DNA of 64,000 nt from G963662985 sp963662985 (GTDB taxonomy: Bacteria; Chloroflexota; Anaerolineae; Anaerolineales; UBA11579), in the NCBI GenBank assembly GCA_963662985.1, contig OY760067.1, forward strand, positions 62,001-126,000. The letters are read 5' to 3'. The notes beneath the pieces are model-generated. The model searched no databases. It was not told where the DNA came from and saw only the letters and a program-made list of their open reading frames with translations. This document shows, in pieces, positions 52,158 through 60,356 of this stretch. Both the position numbers and the translations under genes were made by a program. The stretch's first letter is position 1; every line of letters starts with the position of its first letter.

Positions 52158-52628
52158 CTAATCCCCTTGACTAGGTAAATTTTCTTGTTCCCATTGAATA
52201 ACCAAGGACGGATATTCACTTTCAAAAAAGTTATATATACTTTCAAGTTTATTCATGCGTTCTGGTTCAATGTTTGATTTTGTGGTGACAATTTCAAGGC
52301 CCTCTTGGGCGAGATTTTTAAGTAGTGTGATTTCGTGCATGTGAATTCGGATCAATTCAGAATAGGCATTGTTTGTGACTTGAAAATAAGTAATACGTTC
52401 TGCGGGGAAAGTCTTCTTTTCAATTAAGCGATATTGAAGAAGGAGACGTGTATTGGTGCTTATGGAACCTTTGCTAGCTGCTAGAGCTTCTCCAATTTGT
52501 TGAGTTGATTGGTGTTTAGGATCAGAAATCATTAAAAAACCTAAGATACGACCGGCCATACGAGGAAGACCGATTAATTCAAAAGTGATCCCTGAATCTT
52601 CAATAAATTGACTAATATTATCTTGCAT
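52158..52628 (-). CDS. GbsR/MarR-type transcriptional regulator
   Basis: 156 aa with a winged helix at about 20-90 (GLPRMAGRILGFLMISDP, STQQIGEALAASKGSISTNTRLLLQYRLIEKK) and a helical dimerisation tail. GbsR proteins regulate osmoprotectant or efflux genes. AGGA lies 8 nt before ATG 52628. The gene is divergent from the class-IV aminotransferase, and a perfect palindrome lies between them. It ends just before the B12 operon promoter, but the riboswitch already explains control of that operon. Confidence 0.88.
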   Translation of the reverse strand: MQDNISQFIEDSGITFELIGLPRMAGRILGFLMISDPKHQSTQQIGEALAASKGSISTNTRLLLQYRLIEKKTFPAERITYFQVTNNAYSELIRIHMHEITLLKNLAQEGLEIVTTKSNIEPERMNKLESIYNFFESEYPSLVIQWEQENLPSQGD

Positions 52629-52670
52629 ACGTTCGTTCCTATCTTTTTGTAATTGTACTCTTTTTTGAAT

Positions 52671-52688
52671 GTTTAATGAATATTAAAC
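52671..52688. promoter_or_regulatory. Palindromic operator candidate
   Basis: GTTTAAT-GAAT-ATTAAAC, 7-bp perfect arms. It overlaps the probable -35 (TTCATT, 52680-52675) of a minus-strand promoter whose -10 is TACAAT (52657-52652) ahead of the GbsR gene. It lies 20 nt upstream of the divergent gene's -35. Confidence 0.55.
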
Positions 52689-52707
52689 GAAATGAATCTT
52701 GTTTTAG

Positions 52708-52736
52708 TTGACAAGGATGGCGATGCGCACTATAAA
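52708..52736 (+). promoter_or_regulatory. Near-consensus promoter of the class-IV aminotransferase gene
   Basis: TTGACA (52708-52713), exactly 17 nt, TATAAA (52731-52736), then 7 nt to ATG 52744. The predicted transcript is leaderless, although AAAGGA overlapping the -10 could act as a ribosome site if transcription began further upstream. Confidence 0.75.
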
Positions 52737-52743
52737 GGATGGT

Positions 52744-53568
52744 ATGAAAGTTCAAATTTTTATGGCAGATTCATCTCAAGCTGTTAGCTTGATAAAAGAA
52801 GATATACGAGAAAAACTTCTCCTGCAAAAAGGTATCTATGATGTAGTACGGTTTGTGCGGAAAGATGCAGCATTATATTTGACTGCTCATTTGGAACGAT
52901 TTGTTAATTCAGCAAAGTTGGAAGAAATTGCATTGCCATTTTCAATGATTGATGTGAAGCAATTATTAATTCAAAGCTTAAATAAAGTTAATTTTGATGA
53001 ATTTCGGGTAAAGATCTTTTTTATTTGTGGAAATCAAGAATTAGTAAGAGGTTTGTATTTTGTTTTTGAAGATTTAACTGAAACAATGAAGAAAATCAAT
53101 ACTCAGAGGGAAAACGGAATTTCTTTGGGGAGTTATCGATTGGAACGGTTGATTCCAGAAAGCAAGTCTATTGAATGGTTAAGACTAAGGGTTGAAATCA
53201 AAGATGAGTTTTTGAATGATTTTGATGAAGGTTTGTTGGTGAATGAGGATGACGAAATTTTGGAAGGTTTGAGCTCAAATTTCTTCTATATCCAAGATGG
53301 AAAAGTTTATACTGCTGACAAGGATGTTTTGAATGGGGTGACACGACAGATTATCTTGGAGAAGATGGATGTGAGCGCAGGGTTTTTGAAAATTGATGCG
53401 ATTAGTACAATTAATGAAGCTTTTATAACGAGTACGAGCCGAGGAGTGTTGCCTGTGCGCAGCATTGATGGGATTGTGATTGGAAATGAAGGGCATCATG
53501 AAGCGATATTGATTGCTAAGCAGTATGAACGGTGGTTGGAAGATTATTTTGAAATTATCGATAATTGA
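52744..53568 (+). CDS. Class-IV PLP-dependent aminotransferase or aminodeoxychorismate lyase-like enzyme
   Basis: 274-aa fold-type IV PLP protein. K141 in ESKSIEWL aligns with the cofactor lysine of this class, and E174 in ILEGLSSNFFYI with the conserved Glu. The segment VLNGVTRQIILE and EAFITSTSRGVLPV are typical of branched-chain/D-amino-acid aminotransferases and ADC lyase. Substrate is undecided. ATG 52744 is chosen from promoter geometry; ATGs at 52717 and 52723 and TTG 52708 lie within the promoter. It is divergent from a GbsR-type regulator that may control it. Confidence 0.82.
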   Translation: MKVQIFMADSSQAVSLIKEDIREKLLLQKGIYDVVRFVRKDAALYLTAHLERFVNSAKLEEIALPFSMIDVKQLLIQSLNKVNFDEFRVKIFFICGNQELVRGLYFVFEDLTETMKKINTQRENGISLGSYRLERLIPESKSIEWLRLRVEIKDEFLNDFDEGLLVNEDDEILEGLSSNFFYIQDGKVYTADKDVLNGVTRQIILEKMDVSAGFLKIDAISTINEAFITSTSRGVLPVRSIDGIVIGNEGHHEAILIAKQYERWLEDYFEIIDN

Positions 53569-53575
53569 TACTAAT

Positions 53576-53612
53576 AAAAGAGATGGGTCACAAAAACTCA
53601 TCTCTTTTTTTT
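53576..53612. terminator. Bidirectional terminator between convergent genes
   Basis: AAAAGAGATGGGT and ACTCATCTCTTTT form a 13-bp stem (one G-U) with T-rich exits on both strands. Confidence 0.9.
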
Positions 53613-53614
53613 AA

Positions 53615-54127
53615 TTACTCTTCAGTTTGCCATATTTGGAGGATTTCTCCATAGTAGACACGATGGTAATCTTTTTGGGGATATCTATCAAAAATGGTTT
53701 TATCCACGAAATTTTGTGGGTCAAAATCTTGAAAGTAGATTTTTTTACATTCGATAGAGAGATCTGCTTCAGCAAAAGATGGTGCGGCGATGGCATGGCT
53801 TGAGATGGGTGTGAGACCTGCTTCTGCGGTTTTATTACCGTCTCGACCTGATTTTGCTCCTAAAATTGCGAGTGCTTTTTTGTGTTGTGAAGGGAAATGT
53901 GTGACGGTGAAGGTGTCGTATTTTTCCATAAATTGATAGGTATAGCGAGTTGGGCGAACAACTACAGATACATATGGTTTTTTCCACATATAGCCGAAGC
54001 TGCCCCAACCGATGGTCATGGTGTTGAATTTGCCTGTAGCGAAGTCCCCTGCTGTGAGGAGAAACCAATCTTCATCCCAAATATTGATGGAATCAAGGGG
54101 CAATGAGAGTGGTTTTACTTGTTTCAT
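53615..54127 (-). CDS. Flavin reductase-like FMN-binding split-barrel protein
   Basis: 170-aa flavoprotein. MTIGWGSFGYMWKKPYVSVVVRP matches the flavin-reductase core, and the FTVTHFPSQHKKAL segment is typical of this split-barrel family (flavoredoxin-like). It may bind FMN and reduce a small molecule or a partner protein. AGAGG precedes the ATG. It is monocistronic and divergent from the ileS leader. Confidence 0.87.
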   Translation of the reverse strand: MKQVKPLSLPLDSINIWDEDWFLLTAGDFATGKFNTMTIGWGSFGYMWKKPYVSVVVRPTRYTYQFMEKYDTFTVTHFPSQHKKALAILGAKSGRDGNKTAEAGLTPISSHAIAAPSFAEADLSIECKKIYFQDFDPQNFVDKTIFDRYPQKDYHRVYYGEILQIWQTEE

Positions 54128-54197
54128 TATTACCTCTTTTGTTTTGTTGTATTTAATCTACTCCTTATTTTATCATTGTTATGAAAGAGATAATCAT

Positions 54198-54226
54198 TTG
54201 ACTATGTAGACTTGTTATGAGATAAT
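54198..54226 (+). promoter_or_regulatory. Promoter of the T-box/ileS transcript
   Basis: TTGACT (54198-54203), 17-nt spacer, GATAAT (54221-54226). The start near 54233 precedes the T-box stem I. Confidence 0.7.
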
Positions 54227-54232
54227 TCGGAT

Positions 54233-54516
54233 GTTAAAAGATACATGCTAAGACGGAAACGAGTAAGATGATGTGGTTTTGTCAGCGAATTTGGGACAGT
54301 GAGAGCCAAAACAAGACAGTCATTTGAAAATCCTTCCCGAGCAGCTTGCTGAAAATCTGTTTGGATGATTAAGTGGAGACGGAAACCTTGACCGTTATAA
54401 CAAGGAGAACATGATTGTGTTCAACTGAGTGCTTGTTTGCTGGGATTTTGGCAGACAGGAAGCTAGGTGGTACCGCGGGTGAAACTCGTCCTTGCAATTG
54501 ATTGCAGGGATTTTTT
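54233..54516 (+). ncRNA. T-box leader of ileS (Ile-specific)
   Basis: The leader contains an AGTA motif in a GAGTA context (about 54259), a distal GTGAGAGCC loop (about 54299-54307), a candidate ATC isoleucine specifier (54330-54332) in GAAAATCCTTCCCGAG, and the T-box sequence GGTGGTACCGCG (54466-54477). A terminator (TCCTTGCAA/TTGCAGGGA plus T6, 54489-54516) follows. Uncharged tRNA-Ile should stabilise the antiterminator and switch ileS on. The specifier position is judged by eye. Confidence 0.93.
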
Positions 54517-54556
54517 GTTTAAAGTGCTATTTTATACAGTTTTTACTGGAGGATTT

Positions 54557-57500
54557 ATGTCATTCAAAGAAGTTTCAAATAAAGTTGATTTTGTAAAACA
54601 GGAACATGAAATTTTAGATTTTTGGAAGGAAAATGATTCTTTCAAAAAGAGCCGAGAATTGCGCAAGGGAAAGCCAAAATGGTCTTTTTTGGATGGCCCA
54701 ATTACTGCTAATAACCCAATGGGTGTGCACCATGGTTGGGGGCGAACTTATAAGGATACGATGTTGCGCTTCCAAACGATGAAGGGACAAGAGCTACGCT
54801 ATCAAAACGGGTTTGATTGCCAAGGTTTGTGGGTGGAAGTTGAAGTTGAAAAACAATTGGGCTTCAAGTCTAAAAAAGATATTGAAGATTATGGTTTGGA
54901 TAAGTTTGTTTTGAAGTGTAAGGAACGAGTTTTGAAGTTCTCTGCAGTGCAAACTGGACAATCTCAACGTTTGGGCTATTGGATGGAATGGAATGATCCG
55001 GATGACTTGCGTTGGTTGGCTGAACAATTGGAGAAGAATCCTCTGGCTGAAATTACGTATGAAGGTCCAGCAGGGACTTTTACTGGGACAGCTGAACAAG
55101 TGGTGGGACATCTGGGGTTGAAAGACTTGGGTGGTTCTTATTATACGTTCTCCAATGAAAACAACTATATGATCTGGACTTTTTTGAAGAAGTGTTGGGA
55201 AAAAGGCTGGCTCTATCGGGGTGTGGATGTGATGCCTTGGTGTCCCCGATGTGCAACTGGGATTAGTCAGCATGAAATTGTTACAGATGGGTATGCTGAT
55301 TTGACGCATACATCTGTGACAGTGAAATTCAAATTACGTGGACGAGATAATGAAGCTTTGTTGGTTTGGACGACCACTCCTTGGACTTTGACAAGCAATG
55401 TTGCAGCAGCAGTAGGCCCAGAATTGACCTATATGAAGGTGAAACAGGGCGACATGTTCTATTATCTTTCAAAAGGCACTCCTCAAATGCTTAAGGGCGA
55501 CTATGAGGTGGTGGAAGAATTGAAGGGTAAGGATATGGTTGGATGGACCTATGATGGACCATTTGATGAATTGCCTGCACAGAACATGAAGGGTGGCTTG
55601 ACCCATTTGAGCAAAGTGATTGCTGATATTGAGCAAACTGCAAAAGAAGCTCATCAAGTGATTGCATGGGAAGATGTTGGTGAAGAAGAAGGTACAGGGA
55701 TTGTGCATATTGCGCCAGGTTGTGGTGCGGAAGACCATGGCTTGGGTGTGGAATTGAATTTACCAATTATTGCTCCATTAAATGACGAAGGTTATTATGT
55801 GGATGGTTTTGGTTGGCTGTCTGGTCAATATGTGGGGGATGTGGCAAAGCCTATTTTTGAAGACCTTGAGAAGAAAGATGTGCTATATCGCTTGAAGGAT
55901 TATACCCATCGTTACCCAACTTGTTGGCGCTGTAAGGAAGAATTGGTTTTCCGCTTGGTGGATGAATGGTTCATCAGCATGGGCAAGTCATTTGATAAAC
56001 CCCGTGAAGAAGTGACCGCAGACGAAAAAGAAGAGAACTTACGCTATCAAATCATGGATGTGGTTGATCAAATTCGATGGATTCCTGAATTTGGATATTC
56101 TCGCGAGATGGATTGGCTGCGTAATATGCATGATTGGATGATCTCTAAGAAACGCTATTGGGGCTTGGCATTGCCAATTTGGGTGTGTGATGAATGTGAA
56201 CACTTTGAAGTGATCCAAGATGATGAAGAATTGAAAGAACGTGCTGTGGAAGGTTGGGATGAATTTGAAGGCCATACCCCACACCGTCCTTATATTGATA
56301 AGGTGAAGATTGCTTGTCCACATTGTGGGGCAAAGATGAATCGAACACCTGATGTGGGGAACCCTTGGTTGGATGCGGGGATTACCTCTTTCAGTACGAT
56401 GCAATATCGTGAAGATCCGGAATTTTGGAAAGAATGGTTCCCTGCAAATTGGATTTCTGAATCTTTCCCAGGGCAATTCCGAAATTGGTTCTATAGCTTG
56501 TTGGCGATGGGTACTGTTGTCGCTGGACAACCGCCCTTCTTGCAAAACTTTGGGTATGCTAGTTTGCATGCTGAAGATGGACGAGAAATGCATAAAAGTT
56601 GGGGAAATGCAATTGAGTTCAATGAAGCTGCAGACAAGATGGGCGTGGATGTGATGCGTTGGATGTATTGTGCACATAAACCTGAAAATAACCTGTTATT
56701 TGGGTATGATCGCGCAGAACAAGTACGCCGCCGATTTTTGATTCCGTTGTGGAATGTTTATAGCTTCTTTGTGACTTATGCTAAGTTGGATGGATGGGAA
56801 CCTTGTGCAGTGAATTTTGACCCTGCCTTCCCTGAAGGCGAAAGTCCGAAGAGTGACAATCCGTTGGATTTGTGGATTGTGGCCCGTTTGAACCAAGTGG
56901 TGAAGAAAGTCTATGAGGGGTTGGATAATTCTGACTTCTACGCAGCTACAATGGCAGTGGAAGGCTTCATTGATGACTTGACCAACTGGTATGTGCGCCG
57001 CTCTCGACGCCGCTTCTGGAAGGGCGACCAAGACAGTGACAAGAACTTTGCTTATGATACCTTGTATCATGTGTTGGTGAAATTGGCCAAGACGGTTGCT
57101 CCGATTGTGCCGTTTGTGAGTGAAGTTATGTATCAAAACTTGGTACGGGGTGCTTATGATGAAGCTTATGAAAGTGTGCATCATACAGACTTCCCGAACT
57201 ATGATGTTGCCGCAGTGGATGAACAAATGATTCAAGATATGGCGTTGGCACGTCAAATTGCCAGTTTGGGCTTGGCTGCTCGTTCAAATGATAATTTGAA
57301 GGTGCGCCAACCTTTAGCAAAAGTGGTTGCTTACACAGGTCAGAAATCTGCGACATTACCTGATTCAATGGTGGAAATTGTGGCGGATGAATTGAACGTG
57401 AAGGAATTGGAATTTGTGGATCAAGTGGATGACTTGGTGACCTATTCTGTTTTGCCAAATAGCCGTGTGTTGGGACCCAAATTTGGGAAAGAATTTGGGA

Positions 57501-57970
57501 AATTGCGGGGTGTGTTGAATGCGATGGATGCGGCTGTGATTGCTGGCAAAGTGAATGCTGGTGAAAATGTGGAAGTGGTAGTTGATGATACAACTTATAC
57601 TTTGGCACCTGATGACCTGTTGATTCGTACAGAACCGGCAGAAGGCTTTGCGGTGGTGGCTGATAAGCTGTTGACTGTGGCTTTGGACACTGTGTTGACG
57701 GATGAGTTGTTGGCTGAAGGTTTGGTGAGAGAAGTGACTCGCCGAATTCAATCCATGCGTAAGAATGCTGATTTCAATATTGAAGATCGAATTGAAACCA
57801 CATTTGATACGGATGAAGGTTTGACTCAAACATTGTTGGCATGGTCTGAGTATATTCAGAATGAAACTTTGAGTGTGAAAGTTAGCACTGGCAAGATGAC
57901 TGATGGGTATACAGAAGATCATACAGTGGATGATGCGAAGATGACAATCTCCATCAAGGTTGTGAAATAG
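54557..57970 (+). CDS. ileS: Isoleucyl-tRNA synthetase, long HHGW/MHKSWGN type with an insertion
   Basis: 1137-aa class I synthetase that charges tRNA-Ile. The HIGH motif reads HHGW (58-61) and the KMSKS motif reads MHKSWGN (from 678), both typical of the long eukaryote-like IleS type. The C-terminal anticodon region follows from about 800. Residues about 147-193, between WMEWNDP and SYYTFSNENNY, are an insertion of roughly 46 aa absent from ordinary IleS. ATG 54557 has GGAGG upstream; the open frame back to 54467 runs through the T-box and is not coding. Regulated by the T-box leader. Confidence 0.97.
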   Translation: MSFKEVSNKVDFVKQEHEILDFWKENDSFKKSRELRKGKPKWSFLDGPITANNPMGVHHGWGRTYKDTMLRFQTMKGQELRYQNGFDCQGLWVEVEVEKQLGFKSKKDIEDYGLDKFVLKCKERVLKFSAVQTGQSQRLGYWMEWNDPDDLRWLAEQLEKNPLAEITYEGPAGTFTGTAEQVVGHLGLKDLGGSYYTFSNENNYMIWTFLKKCWEKGWLYRGVDVMPWCPRCATGISQHEIVTDGYADLTHTSVTVKFKLRGRDNEALLVWTTTPWTLTSNVAAAVGPELTYMKVKQGDMFYYLSKGTPQMLKGDYEVVEELKGKDMVGWTYDGPFDELPAQNMKGGLTHLSKVIADIEQTAKEAHQVIAWEDVGEEEGTGIVHIAPGCGAEDHGLGVELNLPIIAPLNDEGYYVDGFGWLSGQYVGDVAKPIFEDLEKKDVLYRLKDYTHRYPTCWRCKEELVFRLVDEWFISMGKSFDKPREEVTADEKEENLRYQIMDVVDQIRWIPEFGYSREMDWLRNMHDWMISKKRYWGLALPIWVCDECEHFEVIQDDEELKERAVEGWDEFEGHTPHRPYIDKVKIACPHCGAKMNRTPDVGNPWLDAGITSFSTMQYREDPEFWKEWFPANWISESFPGQFRNWFYSLLAMGTVVAGQPPFLQNFGYASLHAEDGREMHKSWGNAIEFNEAADKMGVDVMRWMYCAHKPENNLLFGYDRAEQVRRRFLIPLWNVYSFFVTYAKLDGWEPCAVNFDPAFPEGESPKSDNPLDLWIVARLNQVVKKVYEGLDNSDFYAATMAVEGFIDDLTNWYVRRSRRRFWKGDQDSDKNFAYDTLYHVLVKLAKTVAPIVPFVSEVMYQNLVRGAYDEAYESVHHTDFPNYDVAAVDEQMIQDMALARQIASLGLAARSNDNLKVRQPLAKVVAYTGQKSATLPDSMVEIVADELNVKELEFVDQVDDLVTYSVLPNSRVLGPKFGKEFGKLRGVLNAMDAAVIAGKVNAGENVEVVVDDTTYTLAPDDLLIRTEPAEGFAVVADKLLTVALDTVLTDELLAEGLVREVTRRIQSMRKNADFNIEDRIETTFDTDEGLTQTLLAWSEYIQNETLSVKVSTGKMTDGYTEDHTVDDAKMTISIKVVK

Positions 57971-57996
57971 TTCAACTGTAATAAGAATTGATGATG

Positions 57997-58026
57997 AAAG
58001 CCATCGTAGAAATACGGTGGCTTTTT
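57997..58026 (+). terminator. Rho-independent terminator after ileS
   Basis: AAAGCCATCGT pairs with ACGGTGGCTTT (11 bp, one G-U) and ends in T5. Confidence 0.88.
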
Positions 58027-58082
58027 GCTTAAGCGATATAATATTGCATAATTGTGTTGATATTGAGGAAAGTGATCGTTTG

Positions 58083-58622
58083 ATGAAAATTCGACAATTA
58101 TCTGAAAAAGATTGGAAAGAGTATTGGCGATTACGTTTGATTGCGCTTAAAAACCATCCAGAAGCATTTGGTGCATCTTATGATGATTATGTTTTGCAGA
58201 CAGATGATTATTTATATGATCGGTTTGTAAACTCGTATTTATCCCCTATTGAAGAAAACGTGATCTTTGGCGCATTTGATGGCACGCAATTAGTGGGAGT
58301 GATGGGGATTGCCAGAGAAAAGAACCGTAAACAACGCCACAAGGCAACTGTATGGGGTGTGTTTGTAGATGATGCTTATCGTGGGCAAGGTGTGGCGCAA
58401 AATTTGATGTCTGAGGTGATTCAATTAGGGAAAAAATGGGATGGTGTGTTGCAATTGATGTTGAGTGCTGAGAAGAATAATACGGCTGCGATTAATCTTT
58501 ATTTGTCATTTGGGTTTGTGGAATATGGCGTAGAACCAAGATTTTCTATGATTGATGGTATTTTTTATGATGAATTGTATATGATCAAGTATTTAGATAG
58601 AACATCAGAAAACTTGGATTGA
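58083..58622 (+). CDS. GNAT-family N-acetyltransferase
   Basis: 179-aa acetyl-CoA-dependent acyltransferase. Motif A contains GVFVDDAYRGQGVAQNLM (RGQGVA pyrophosphate loop), and motif B is NNTAAINLYLSFGF. The N-terminus MKIRQLSEKDWKEYWRLRL is standard for the family. ATG 58083 is used; the upstream frame to 58017 overlaps the ileS terminator. GAGGAAAG is about 12 nt upstream. The substrate (antibiotic, amine or protein N-terminus) is unknown. Confidence 0.9.
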   Translation: MKIRQLSEKDWKEYWRLRLIALKNHPEAFGASYDDYVLQTDDYLYDRFVNSYLSPIEENVIFGAFDGTQLVGVMGIAREKNRKQRHKATVWGVFVDDAYRGQGVAQNLMSEVIQLGKKWDGVLQLMLSAEKNNTAAINLYLSFGFVEYGVEPRFSMIDGIFYDELYMIKYLDRTSENLD

Positions 58623-58661
58623 TTTGTTTTTTTGATAATATTTTTAGGTAAGTGTTATTGA

Positions 58662-58681
58662 TATTATGGCTACGCGTAATT
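58662..58681 (+). repeat. 20-bp direct repeat, copy A, upstream of the hydrolase gene
   Basis: TATTATGGCTACGCGTAATT matches 17 of 20 bases with copy B at 59824-59843. The two copies flank the alpha/beta hydrolase gene on the same strand. Confidence 0.6.
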
Positions 58682-58715
58682 AAGCTATGAAAATTCAATT
58701 TTTAGAGGAGTGTCG

Positions 58716-59777
58716 ATGTCTAAGTGGTTAAAAAACGTTCTTATTATTAGTAGTGTTGTTATTGTAATAGTTGTTTTGTTCTTGGTGACTGGGAATAGAT
58801 ATTCTCCTGACATTGTCGATGAGAATGGTGATGCAATCGTTGGAAGCATTGTGAAAGAAGAAATGCTTCCAGTGGGCGGTACAGACCAATGGGTGCTTAT
58901 TCGTGGGTTTGATATTACAAATCCTGTGATTGTCGTGTTACATGGTGGCCCAGGGATGACAATGAATGGAAATTGGTTGATGCAACAGTCTGCACTTGAA
59001 GAAGACTTTACGATGGTGTATTGGGATCAGCGTGGATGCGGAAAATCGTATGATGCGGCATTGACAGAAGACACGATGACCGTTGCACAAATGCTATCCG
59101 ATCTACATGAGATTATTGCATATGTCAAAAACGAGACTGGGCAGGAGCAGGTAATCTTATTTGGGCATTCTTGGGGCACAATCTTGGGAACTTATTATGC
59201 AGCACTTTATCCTGATGATTTGTTAGCATATGTAAGTACGGGACAAGTGAGCAACGATGAATATGCTGAGGGGATTAGCTATGAATGGGCATTGGGAATT
59301 GCGCGTGCAAGTGAGGATGAAGAAGCAGTTGAAGCACTTGAAAGCATTGGAATGCCGCCTTACACGTTCGATCAATTAGAAATCAAAAGCAAATATATCA
59401 CTGCATATGATGGCTATGGAGATGGTGGACAAAGCGCAGTGGCAAGTTACTTAGAGATGCTATCTTCAAAAGAGTATTCTTATAAAGACTTGTGGGGAAT
59501 TTATAAGGGCGCTTATTTCTCTTTAGACGTGTTACAAGACGAGGTGGCAACGGTAAATTTCTTTGAGGAAGTACCTGAACTTAATGTGCCGGTGTATTTC
59601 CTGTTAGGACGCAATGATTATGCAGTTCCTGCTTCGGCAGCCGCTGAGTATTTTGAGGGTCTTCAAGCACCTGTGAAAGAATTGATTTGGTTTGAAAATT
59701 CTGGTCATTCTCCTGAGTTTCAAGAACCCACCCTATTTGCTGAGACTTTACTCAAAATAGCTAAAGATTTGCAATAA
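58716..59777 (+). CDS. Membrane-anchored alpha/beta hydrolase, proline iminopeptidase-like
   Basis: 353 aa with an N-terminal signal anchor (about 6-27). The hydrolase core has the oxyanion segment LHGGPG, WDQRGCGKS, and nucleophile Ser in GHSWGT; the acid is probably in GRNDYAVP and the His in NSGHSPEF. This matches the S33 prolyl-aminopeptidase group, acting outside the membrane. ATG 58716, 5 nt after AGAGGAG, is chosen over GTG 58710, which lies in the ribosome site. It is flanked by imperfect 20-bp direct repeats, and codon use looks somewhat more C-rich than its neighbours, so acquisition is conceivable. Confidence 0.88.
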   Translation: MSKWLKNVLIISSVVIVIVVLFLVTGNRYSPDIVDENGDAIVGSIVKEEMLPVGGTDQWVLIRGFDITNPVIVVLHGGPGMTMNGNWLMQQSALEEDFTMVYWDQRGCGKSYDAALTEDTMTVAQMLSDLHEIIAYVKNETGQEQVILFGHSWGTILGTYYAALYPDDLLAYVSTGQVSNDEYAEGISYEWALGIARASEDEEAVEALESIGMPPYTFDQLEIKSKYITAYDGYGDGGQSAVASYLEMLSSKEYSYKDLWGIYKGAYFSLDVLQDEVATVNFFEEVPELNVPVYFLLGRNDYAVPASAAAEYFEGLQAPVKELIWFENSGHSPEFQEPTLFAETLLKIAKDLQ

Positions 59778-59823
59778 AAAAATGGTTAACTGGATTGGGT
59801 GAATTACAAAGAGAAGTATTGTT

Positions 59824-59843
59824 TATAATGGCTATGCGCAATT
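59824..59843 (+). repeat. 20-bp direct repeat, copy B, downstream of the hydrolase gene
   Basis: TATAATGGCTATGCGCAATT; compare copy A at 58662. A 13-bp core, ATGGCTATGCGCA, recurs on the minus strand at 13918-13930 beside the azlC promoter. Confidence 0.6.
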
Positions 59844-60228
59844 CTCCTCTTTCAGGAGTAATCTTTTCTTTAATAAGTTTTTAGGAAAGCTTGCGGTAAA
59901 AAGTCAGAAAAGTAGTGTGTCAATTCGTGTCCTAAGCTGTTTTTGAATGCGCAGATCGTGCCCTAGGGTGTGTTTTCTAGTGCCAGATGGTGCCAGATTG
60001 TGTAAAATTTCAAACCTTTTAGAATGAGGTTTAGATTTTATTCAATCAACTTGTATTTAGAGATTGTTTATTTCTTTGACCAAATTGCCCGTTTGGTGAA
60101 AGAATTTACGCTCTAAAAATAGGTAACCGAAGAGAGCGCATTGGTGATGGACACTTACTGCGTTATGGGGAATAACCTCCCCTATTCTTATTCTCAGGGC
60201 AAACACTTTATTCAATTGGTAATGTTCA

Positions 60229-60263
60229 GTATATAGAATAAATAGATTATTTGTTCTATATAC
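60229..60263. repeat. 16-bp inverted repeat
   Basis: GTATATAGAATAAATA and TATTTGTTCTATATAC are separated by 3 nt and pair fully with one G-U. No T run follows, so it is not a standard terminator. It could be an operator, a transcript-stabilising hairpin or a small mobile-element end. Confidence 0.6.
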
Positions 60264-60304
60264 AGGGATTATACAATAGAATTAAATAATTTGCAAATTT
60301 AAAT

Positions 60305-60342
60305 AAAAAGACCGCTCAAAAGTAGAAGAGTGGTCTTTTTTT
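60305..60342. terminator. Terminator of the S41 protease gene, bidirectional
   Basis: AAAAGACCGCTC and GAGTGGTCTTTT form a 12-bp stem with A/T runs on both sides, 15 nt from the stop of the minus-strand S41 gene. Confidence 0.88.
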
Positions 60343-60356
60343 GTTTAAATTTTAAT

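Larger units (their letters stand above)
59778..60304. other. Gene-free interval with hairpins and short repeats
   Basis: About 530 nt without a credible coding frame. It holds repeat copy B (59824-59843), a small hairpin CTCCT/AGGAG (59844-59858), a tandem TGCCAGATG/TGCCAGATT (59981-59999), a CGCTCT/AGAGCG stem (60109-60114 with 60133-60138), a GGGG/CCCC hairpin (60167-60182), and a 16-bp inverted repeat (60229-60263). It may encode a structured RNA or be the scar of a mobile element; I recognise no RNA family. Confidence 0.45.

Noticed and set aside
54467..54556. Longer ileS start (GTG 54467)
   Set aside because: The added codons translate the T-box sequence and its terminator. The GGAGG site and the conserved N-terminus support ATG 54557.
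56039..56677. 212-codon open frame on the minus strand opposite ileS
   Set aside because: Shadow of ileS. The His/Ile/Pro-rich composition is typical of antisense translation.
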